From an uncultured Clostridia bacterium (GTDB lineage: Bacteria > Bacillota > Clostridia > Christensenellales > Borkfalkiaceae): DNA of 64,000 nucleotides. Location: positions 1-64,000 of the forward strand of contig CANROE010000007.1 in the NCBI GenBank assembly GCA_947632195.1. The letters are read 5' to 3'. Below are positions 57,100 through 64,000 of the stretch, piece after piece (the first letter of the stretch is position 1; every line of letters starts with the position of its first letter). The position numbers and the translations under genes were made by a program. The notes beneath the pieces are model-generated. The model searched no databases and was not told the origin of the DNA. It saw only the letters and a program-made list of their open reading frames with translations.

Positions 57100-58314
57100 T
57101 TAAATTCCGCCCGGGGGCGGGGATTGGGTCGGTTTCTCTTCTGGCAGTTTGTTCTCCCCCAAGAGCGTTGCGGGCTTGATCGCGCCGTCGCCGAATTTTT
57201 CGCGGATCTTGTCGAGCGCGCCCTCCACCTTGCGCCGCTTGGGATCGCTCCCAAAAAAGGAGAGCTGGCAAGGGCTGTCCGCACTTTCGAGATGAATGGC
57301 GCTCACCGTGAGCGCGCGAATGGTCTTTTGCCAACCGTAGCGCGTTTTCAAGAGCTCGGTGGCGGCCTTGGAAAGATCGGCGGCGCACTGCGTGGGGCCC
57401 GACAGCAGCTGCTGCCACGATTCAAAATGCAGATCGCTGTCCCGCACCGTCACCTGGATCCCCCGCGCCTGCAAGTTGAGACAGCGCAGCTTTTGCCCGA
57501 TGTCCTGCGTGAGCGCGACGAATACTACGTTCGCCTCCTCGATGTTGGTAAGGTCGGCAACGCAGGTAATGCCGTGCCCCACCGACTTGACCTCTTCCTC
57601 CTCCCCCACTTTGGCGACGGGAGAATCGTCCAGCCCGTTGGCATACTTTTGCAGCGTTTCGCCGTTCTTGCCGAACTTGCGCGCGATGAAAGCGGGCGGG
57701 GCCTTTGCAAGATCGCCGATGTTGACAATGCCGAACGTCTTTAATTTTTCGGTGGTCGCCCGTCCGCAGAAGAGAAGGTCGGAACAGGGCAATTTCCACA
57801 CCGTGTTTTTGAAATCTTCGCGGGTGATCTCGGTGACAGCGTCGGGTTTTTTCATGTCCGAGCCCAGCTTGGCGAAAACCTTGTTGAAACTCACCCCCAC
57901 GCTCACCGTGATACCGAGCTCTCTCTTCACAACGGCGCGGAGCTCGTCGGCAATGGCGCGCGGGGACATGGGACAGCCCGTGACGTCCAGCCAGCACTCA
58001 TCGAGGCCGTAGCCCTCCACGCGGTCGGTGTAGCGCTCGTAAATTTCGTGCAGACGGCGGGAGAATTTGGCGTAGATGTCGTGATGGGGCGGCACGATGA
58101 CGAGGTCGGGGCAGAGCCGCTGCGCCTGCCAATTCGCCATGCCCGTCTTGACCCCCATCCGCTTGGCGAGCTCCGATTTTGCGAGCACGATGCCGTGGCG
58201 GTTTTCCGCCGCCCCGCACACCGCCACCGCCCGACCTTTGAGCTCGGGATGGAGCGCCGCCTCCACCGAGGCATAGAACGCGTTTGCGTCGCTGTGTAGA
58301 ATCGCTCTGTCCAT
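57100..58314 (-). CDS. dinB: DNA polymerase IV (Y family)
   Basis: ILHSDANAFYASVEAALHPELKG, YGLDECWLDVT, VSVGVSFNKVFAKLGSDMKKPD. Confidence 0.94.
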   Translation of the reverse strand: MDRAILHSDANAFYASVEAALHPELKGRAVAVCGAAENRHGIVLAKSELAKRMGVKTGMANWQAQRLCPDLVIVPPHHDIYAKFSRRLHEIYERYTDRVEGYGLDECWLDVTGCPMSPRAIADELRAVVKRELGITVSVGVSFNKVFAKLGSDMKKPDAVTEITREDFKNTVWKLPCSDLLFCGRATTEKLKTFGIVNIGDLAKAPPAFIARKFGKNGETLQKYANGLDDSPVAKVGEEEEVKSVGHGITCVADLTNIEEANVVFVALTQDIGQKLRCLNLQARGIQVTVRDSDLHFESWQQLLSGPTQCAADLSKAATELLKTRYGWQKTIRALTVSAIHLESADSPCQLSFFGSDPKRRKVEGALDKIREKFGDGAIKPATLLGENKLPEEKPTQSPPPGGI

Positions 58315-58424
58315 GTCTCCATTATAAAACAAACGTTTGAATTTGTCAAGCGTCCTGCGTGCCCGAAACTCCCCTTTCCCTTGACAAAATGCCCGAATTA
58401 TGGTATGGTTAGGGTGAGGATATT

Positions 58425-58980
58425 TTTCCTCTCCCGCTGTCCCCTGCGGAGCGGCATGGTGAGGCTCTCTCGCTGTCCCCCGCAGAGCGGGGTGGGGAGG
58501 GGCTTGCTGTCCCTGAAAGGGAAAGTACCCGAGTGAAAAGAGGGGGAAAGGGTTCCTTGCTGTCCCCCGCAGAGCGGCATGGCCCTATACTGTCATGCTT
58601 CCCCGCGCACATGTTCCTAATATGTCATTTCGAGCGGAGCCGCAGGCGAAGTCGAGAAATCTCACATTATTAACACTAAGGTAGAGATGTCTCCACTTCG
58701 GTACTTCGTCGCTGGCGCTCCTCGTGCCGCGCTTAGAGAATCAGAACTGCGCGCGGGGCGGAATGACGCGCGCGGGGCGGGATGACAATTTGGAAATGGG
58801 TTACGCATATGACCTGCCCCCACTTGTGGGGGCGGGTGGCGAACGCAGTGAGACAGGTGGGGGTAAAAATGCGGAGCCCCCTTTCGGCACTGCGTGCCAC
58901 TTTCCCCCGCTTATGCGGGGGACAGCAAAACCTCCACCGCCTCCTTCGTCGGCACCCACCCCTCAATGGGCGGGCAAGTA
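58425..58980. repeat. cluster of repeats C (58430-58585), A (58620-58790) and B-like (58815-58980)
   Basis: CTTGCTGTCCCTGAAAGGGAAAGTACCCGAG; TGTCATTTCGAGCGGAGCCGCAGGCGAAGTCGAGAAATCTC; CACCCACCCCTCAATGGGCGGGCAAG. Confidence 0.83.
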
Positions 58981-59006
58981 ACCTCTTTAAATCTTTCCGC
59001 ATTTAG

Positions 59007-59032
59007 TGAGTAATTTTTGCCTTTCGCACGTC
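59007..59032 (+). promoter_or_regulatory. candidate ECF-type sigma promoter
   Basis: TGAGTAATTTTT...CGTCTTATTTG, same 22-bp offset as 30435-30460. Confidence 0.68.
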
Positions 59033-59080
59033 TTATTTGTGTAAGGGACATTTATCATCAATTCCAAAAGGAGGACTCCC

Positions 59081-60280
59081 ATGAAAGATACGACCCGCAC
59101 CCTGCTGTTTGCCCTCTATACGGCGCTCAAAATCGTGCTCCTCATTTTGACGGCATTCTTCTTTTTCTTCTTTTACCTCTTCATCGCGCGAACATTCCCC
59201 ACGAATATCTACTATCTCTCCTACCTCCTCATTCCCTTTACCCTCCTGCTCTTTACGGCGTGGCTGCTCCCCAAGGGAAAGGTAAGAAAGGGGTTTTTGT
59301 GGAGCGTGCTTGCCCTCTTCCTTGCGGGCGCGATCGCCCTCTCCTCCTGTCTCGGCTACAACGCCTACCTCGGCTCCATCACGATTCCCATGCCTGCGGA
59401 CGGCGCCATCGACCCCTACGAATACCTCGCCTTCGACAAAACTTCCAAAATTGCCCGCCTCGGAAAACCCGCCTCTCTCCGCTTTTCCGCTGAGCAGAAT
59501 TTGCCCGTCCTCGACGGCGCGGCGGCGTTCTTCCCACTCTATTCCTCCTTCGTGGAGGCGGTCTACCCCGAAGAAGTGTGCAAGCTCAACGATAGGACGA
59601 GCCCCTACCGCTACAACAACACGCGCGGCGCGTACAGCAGTCTTGCCCAAAAGGACGCGGACATTCTCTTCGCCTTCGGGCCCGACGACGAGCAGAAGGC
59701 CTACGCCGAGGAGCAGGGCGTGGAATACGAGCTCATCCCCATCGGCTACGAGGGGTTCGTCTTTTTCACCAACTCCAAAAACCCCGTGAAGGACCTGACC
59801 GAAGAGCAAATTCGCGGCATTTACGCAGGACGGGTGACGAATTGGAAGGAGCTCGGCGGCAAGAACGAGAAAATTCAGCCCTTCCAGCGCAACAAGGGGA
59901 GCGGCAGCCAGACCGCGCTTGCCGCGTTTATGGGGGACATCCCCCTCATGGATCCGCCCACCGACCTTGTGAACAGCTTTATGTGGGGGATCATCGAGAA
60001 GGTCTCCGACTATAAGAATTACGGCGGGGCGATCGGGTTTTCCTTCCGCCAATACGCCGAGGAACTTGTGGGGAACGAGAACATCTCCTTCCTCTCGGTG
60101 AACGGTGTGCAGCCCACCCTCGAAAACATCGTGAGCGGGGCCTACCCCGTTCGCATGCCCTTCTATGCCGCAGTGCGCAAGGGGGAACGCACCGCAGAGA
60201 TGGACGCGTTTCTGAATTGGATCCTCTCCGAGGAGGGGCAGAGCCTCGTTTCCGCCTCGGGCTATGCGCCTGTAAATTGA
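59081..60280 (+). CDS. PstS-like substrate-binding protein with three N-terminal TM segments
   Basis: LTEEQIRGIYAGRVTNWKELGGKNEKIQPFQRNKGSGSQTAL. Confidence 0.85.
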   Translation: MKDTTRTLLFALYTALKIVLLILTAFFFFFFYLFIARTFPTNIYYLSYLLIPFTLLLFTAWLLPKGKVRKGFLWSVLALFLAGAIALSSCLGYNAYLGSITIPMPADGAIDPYEYLAFDKTSKIARLGKPASLRFSAEQNLPVLDGAAAFFPLYSSFVEAVYPEEVCKLNDRTSPYRYNNTRGAYSSLAQKDADILFAFGPDDEQKAYAEEQGVEYELIPIGYEGFVFFTNSKNPVKDLTEEQIRGIYAGRVTNWKELGGKNEKIQPFQRNKGSGSQTALAAFMGDIPLMDPPTDLVNSFMWGIIEKVSDYKNYGGAIGFSFRQYAEELVGNENISFLSVNGVQPTLENIVSGAYPVRMPFYAAVRKGERTAEMDAFLNWILSEEGQSLVSASGYAPVN

Positions 60281-60291
60281 AGGGATTATGG

Positions 60292-60325
60292 GGCGCCGAG
60301 GGCGGCTTTTGCCGCCCTCGGCGCC
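60292..60325 (+). terminator. palindromic terminator
   Basis: GGCGCCGAGGGCGGC-tttt-GCCGCCCTCGGCGCC then TTTTATATT. Confidence 0.82.
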
Positions 60326-60336
60326 TTTTATATTCC

Positions 60337-60365
60337 TTGACAAAACGCTTTGCCTGTGCTATTCT
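60337..60365 (+). promoter_or_regulatory. SigA-type promoter 6 bp from the ATG of the TetM-like gene
   Basis: TTGACA-17-TATTCT. Confidence 0.7.
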
Positions 60366-60371
60366 TTTTTT

Positions 60372-62264
60372 ATGAAACAGCTGAACGTCGGCATTTTTGC
60401 GCACATCGACGCGGGAAAAACCACCCTCACCGAGCGCCTCTTGTATGAGGCGGGGGTGTTGCGCGCCCTCGGCAGCGTGGACGAGGGGACGGGGTTTACC
60501 GACTTTTTGGAAGTAGAACGCCGTCGCGGCATATCCGTGCGGGACGCCACCGTCACCTTCCGCTACGGTGATACGACCGTCAACCTCATCGACACGCCAG
60601 GGCACGCCGACTTTTTCGAGGAGACCGAACTCGCCCTGACCGCCGCAGACGTTGCGGTGCTCGTGCTCTCCGCGCGCGAAGGGGTGGAGGCGCAGACGGA
60701 ACTTCTGCTCGACGCCCTGAAACGGCGCAAACTCCCCCTCCTCGTGTTTGTGAATAAGTGCGATCTGGAAGGGATCGACCTCAAAAAACTCAATACAGGT
60801 ATCAAAAAAGCCCTCCCCTGCGAGGCTCTGCCGTGGGAGCGGTCTTTTTCGGACGGCTTTACCGAAAACGCCGTGACGGCGCTCGGCGACGAAAATCTGC
60901 TCGAAGAATATCTTAGCGGCACGCTGGCAAGAGAGCGGCTTTTCACCGAGCTCACCCGCGCCTGTTCTTCGGCGAAGATCGCGCCCATGCTCTTCGGCAG
61001 CGCAAAGACGGGCGACGGGGTGAAGGAACTTTTGGAAACGCTCTGCTCCTTTTACGACTTTCCCGCAGAGGAAAACGCCCCCTTTTCGGCGTTCGTCTAT
61101 CAGGTGGAGCACCGTAAAAATCTCGGAAAACTTGCGCACGTCCGCGTATTTACGGGAAAACTCGGCGTGCGGGAGGACGTTTTCAACCGCCGCACCGAGA
61201 GCCTCTTTAAGGCGGCGCAATTAAAGCGCATCAAGGGGGAGAAATACGCCGACGCGCCCTCCCTTGCGGCGGGAGAGACGGGCGCGGTGCTCGGGCTTTC
61301 GGATGTGCGGGCGGGCGACTTTCTCGGCGCGCCCCCGCCCGTCGCGCCCCTGCACCTGTTCACCCCCTATCTGCGCGTGAAAGTGACCCCGTGCGACGAA
61401 GAAGTTCTCCCCGCGCTCAAAGCGGCGCTCGAAGAGCTCTCGGACGAATCTCCCCTCCTCGCCCTCGAATGGCGGAAGGAAAAGCGGGAGCTGACCGTTG
61501 CCGCCTCGGGAAGGGTGCAGACGGAGATCTTAAAAGAGACCCTCTTGACCCGTTTCGGCATTCGGGCGGACGTGAGCGCGCCCTCCGTGATCTACCGCGA
61601 GACCCCCGCGCGGGCGGGCTACGGGTTCGAGGCGTACACCATGCCCAAGCCCTGCTGGGCGGTGGTGAAATTTTACATTGAGCCGCTGCCCCGTGGGAGC
61701 GGGTTCGTGTATGAGAGCGTCGCGCCCGAAAAGCACATTGCCTACCGCTATCAGGAGCATGTAAAGACGGCGACGGCGCAAACGCTCGGACAGGGGCTGA
61801 AAGGGTGGCAGGTGACCGACCTCAAAGTGACCCTCGTGGACGGCGAGCACCATGTGCAGCATACCCATCCGCTCGACTTTTTCACGGCGACCCCCATGGG
61901 CATTATGGACGGGCTGAGAAATTGCGGCACGATCCTGTTGGAGCCCGTGCTCGAAGTGAAGGTGACCGCGCCCGAGACTGCGCTCGGGAAGGTGGCGGGA
62001 GAGCTCTCCGCGCGGCGGGGAACGCTCGGCGACCCGACCTTCGGCGAGGGGAAATTCACGCTCTCGGCGCAGGTGCCTGCGGAGGAGACGTTTGACCTCG
62101 GCGAAAAGATCGCCGCCCTCACGGGAGGGCGGGGAAGTTATTCGGCGCGGCTTTTGGGGTACTTCCCCTGCCCCGAAGGGCACGGACGGGAGCGCGAACG
62201 GGTGGGCGTGGACCCCCTCGACCGCTCCCTCTGGATCCTGCACTGCCGCGGCGCGTATAAGTGA
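60372..62264 (+). CDS. TetM/TetW-like ribosome-protection GTPase (EF-G family)
   Basis: VGIFAHIDAGKTTLTERLLYEAG, ERRRGISVRDA, DTPGHADFFEE, VNKCDLEG. Confidence 0.9.
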   Translation: MKQLNVGIFAHIDAGKTTLTERLLYEAGVLRALGSVDEGTGFTDFLEVERRRGISVRDATVTFRYGDTTVNLIDTPGHADFFEETELALTAADVAVLVLSAREGVEAQTELLLDALKRRKLPLLVFVNKCDLEGIDLKKLNTGIKKALPCEALPWERSFSDGFTENAVTALGDENLLEEYLSGTLARERLFTELTRACSSAKIAPMLFGSAKTGDGVKELLETLCSFYDFPAEENAPFSAFVYQVEHRKNLGKLAHVRVFTGKLGVREDVFNRRTESLFKAAQLKRIKGEKYADAPSLAAGETGAVLGLSDVRAGDFLGAPPPVAPLHLFTPYLRVKVTPCDEEVLPALKAALEELSDESPLLALEWRKEKRELTVAASGRVQTEILKETLLTRFGIRADVSAPSVIYRETPARAGYGFEAYTMPKPCWAVVKFYIEPLPRGSGFVYESVAPEKHIAYRYQEHVKTATAQTLGQGLKGWQVTDLKVTLVDGEHHVQHTHPLDFFTATPMGIMDGLRNCGTILLEPVLEVKVTAPETALGKVAGELSARRGTLGDPTFGEGKFTLSAQVPAEETFDLGEKIAALTGGRGSYSARLLGYFPCPEGHGRERERVGVDPLDRSLWILHCRGAYK

Positions 62265-62340
62265 GCATGCGCTTGTAAATAGAACTTGCGGGCGGGGCAG
62301 CATGACGCTTTATCGGTATTGCAGGTGCCCCGATCATAAC

Positions 62341-62373
62341 GCGGCGGCGCGGACATTCTGTCCGCGCCGCCGC
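62341..62373. terminator. bidirectional hairpin between convergent genes
   Basis: GCGGCGGCGCGGACA-ttc-TGTCCGCGCCGCCGC. Confidence 0.75.
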
Positions 62374-62385
62374 TTTCACCTCATT

Positions 62386-63375
62386 CTAAAAAATATCCTT
62401 TTCCACGGGGGTGTAGAAGAGCTGTTCTACCTGCGCAACCTCTTTGGTCTGCGCCAAAATCCACATCAGCTTGGCAACGGCGCATTCGAGCGTCATGTTG
62501 CGCGCTTCAAGGACCCGCCCGCACGCTTTGAGCCGCCGCCCCACCTCGTAGCTTTCGAGAGAACTCCCCTCCCGCTCCACCTGCGTGGAGACGACGACCG
62601 TCTTTCCCTTTGCAAGAAACGCTTTGAGCTTTTCAAAAAATTCGCCGTTGGCGTAGTTGGGCAGCCCGCCCGAGCCGAACGTCTCCAAAATCAGCCCGTC
62701 GCAGTGCTCCGAGAGATAGTCGAGAATGTCCGCCCTAAGCCCGGGGAACATTTTCAGCACAAAGATGTCCGGGTCGAGGGCGTGGAAAAAGCTGACCGCC
62801 CGCTTGGGCTCTTCGCGGAGATAATAGACGGGCTTGCCGTCTCGCAAGACGCCGATCTCGGGGAAATCCACGCTCGAAAAGGCGTTGTAGCTGCGGGTGC
62901 GGGTCTTTTTGGCGCGCGTGCCCAAAATGATGTTCCCGTCGAACACGACCTTCACCCCCGCCGCGTTGTCGTCGGCGCAGTAGGAAAAGGCGTCGATGAG
63001 GTTCTTGCGGGCGTCCGTATCCCGCAGATACACCGACTTCTGCGACCCCGTGAGCACGATGGGCTTGGGGCTCGATTGGATGAGATAGGAGAGCGCCGCC
63101 GCCGTGTACGCCATCGTATCCGTGCCGTGGGTGACGACGAATCCGTCGTACTTTTGATAATTTTCCTCGACGATGCGGGCGATTTCCAGCCAATGGGCGT
63201 AGTAGACGTTGGTGCTGTCGAGATTGAAGGGTTGCAGCTCCGTCACGCGGCAGAGCTCCGCGATCTCGGGCACGCTCGCGAGCAATTCTGCGGAAGTGAG
63301 GGCGGGGGCAAGTCCCTCGCCGCTGTTTTTGGAGGCGATCGTGCCCCCCGTTGCGATCATGAGAATGTGTTTCAA
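62386..63375 (-). CDS. ansA: type I L-asparaginase
   Basis: MKHILMIATGGTIASKNSGEGLAP, VVTHGTDTMAYTAAALSYL. Confidence 0.94.
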   Translation of the reverse strand: MKHILMIATGGTIASKNSGEGLAPALTSAELLASVPEIAELCRVTELQPFNLDSTNVYYAHWLEIARIVEENYQKYDGFVVTHGTDTMAYTAAALSYLIQSSPKPIVLTGSQKSVYLRDTDARKNLIDAFSYCADDNAAGVKVVFDGNIILGTRAKKTRTRSYNAFSSVDFPEIGVLRDGKPVYYLREEPKRAVSFFHALDPDIFVLKMFPGLRADILDYLSEHCDGLILETFGSGGLPNYANGEFFEKLKAFLAKGKTVVVSTQVEREGSSLESYEVGRRLKACGRVLEARNMTLECAVAKLMWILAQTKEVAQVEQLFYTPVEKDIF

Positions 63376-63941
63376 CGCAGTTTCTCCTTTAATAGCATAG
63401 CGGTCTCTTCGCCGATCTGCTCCGCCGCGCCTTTCTCTCCCCGCAGGAGGGAATAGAGCAGGCGGAACGCCCTTTCCCCCTCCCCGCCGAAGAGGAGCAC
63501 CCCGCCCGCCGCACGGGCGATCTCTTCATAGAGCGCGGGATCGTCCGCAGGAAGGCTGAGCGTCTTGGTTATGCCGTACGCCGCAATGTCCGTCCTGTCC
63601 TTGAGAAGAGTTTTTGAAAGCACCAGCCGTCCGTATGGGGTGTAGTGCTTTTCGTCGTAGCGCACGCCGCCGAATTCGAGCAGTTCCGTCTCCCCCAAGA
63701 GCAGCTTGCGCGCGCCGAATTTGGCCGTTACGCCCTTGATGAGCCTCAGATCGTAAGGGGCGTTTTCCTCCGTCGCCGAGAGCGTCTTTTCCACCCGCGC
63801 CGCCTGCAACCTGTCGTGCGCGCCGACGGGCGCGAGCACCCGCTCCCCCTCTTTCAAGGGGATCGCGGACTGATACCAATACACCCTGTCTTTGAGGTTC
63901 GGGTCCTCGGTAAAGCGCAGGGCCGCAAAGTCGTACTTCAT
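63372..63941 (-). CDS. hypothetical protein
   Basis: 189 aa, starts within the upstream CDS stop (ATGA overlap). Confidence 0.65.
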   Translation of the reverse strand: MKYDFAALRFTEDPNLKDRVYWYQSAIPLKEGERVLAPVGAHDRLQAARVEKTLSATEENAPYDLRLIKGVTAKFGARKLLLGETELLEFGGVRYDEKHYTPYGRLVLSKTLLKDRTDIAAYGITKTLSLPADDPALYEEIARAAGGVLLFGGEGERAFRLLYSLLRGEKGAAEQIGEETAMLLKEKLR

Positions 63942-64000
63942 TGCCCGAGCCCTTGTCTGGACACGGACAGCACGTCCGCGATCTGCCGCCGCACGAACTG
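63938..64000 (-). CDS. C-terminal end of a CDS cut by the window edge
   Basis: open frame ...QFVRRQIADVLSVSRQGLGQ* with ATGA overlap to the next gene. Confidence 0.5.
   Translation of the reverse strand, partial: QFVRRQIADVLSVSRQGLGQ

Overview
This 64 kb window looks like the chromosome of a fairly high-GC, sporulation-lineage Clostridia-type Firmicute (yqfC-yqfD-phoH-pgpH-ybeY-era-yqzL-recO block; inference from gene content). Most of it is core: ppdK, rsmA, tatD, metG, gap, pyrBCFKDE, thrC, an aspartate aminotransferase, prfA, a DUF1385-PrmC fusion, rpmE, rplU/rpmA, rpsF-ssb-rpsR, cca, dinB, a TetM-like GTPase and ansA. I saw no rRNA, tRNA, CRISPR array, prophage or transposase. The most interesting material is: (1) two copies of a structured RNA, each with its own promoter, covarying stems and a terminator with a possible competing antiterminator pairing, upstream of paralogous collagen-like/BspA-LRR lipoproteins; (2) three families of short dispersed hairpin repeats that also sit in frame inside metG and recO; (3) an XRE-BspA module with an exact inverted operator over a promoter, bracketed by near-identical palindromes; (4) an ECF-type sigma/beta-propeller operon that shares a distinctive promoter with a distant PstS-like gene; (5) several genes that may be leaderless; (6) a frameshifted BspA gene and a decayed aldo/keto reductase. 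All calls come from reading the sequence and ORF translations; no database search was run.
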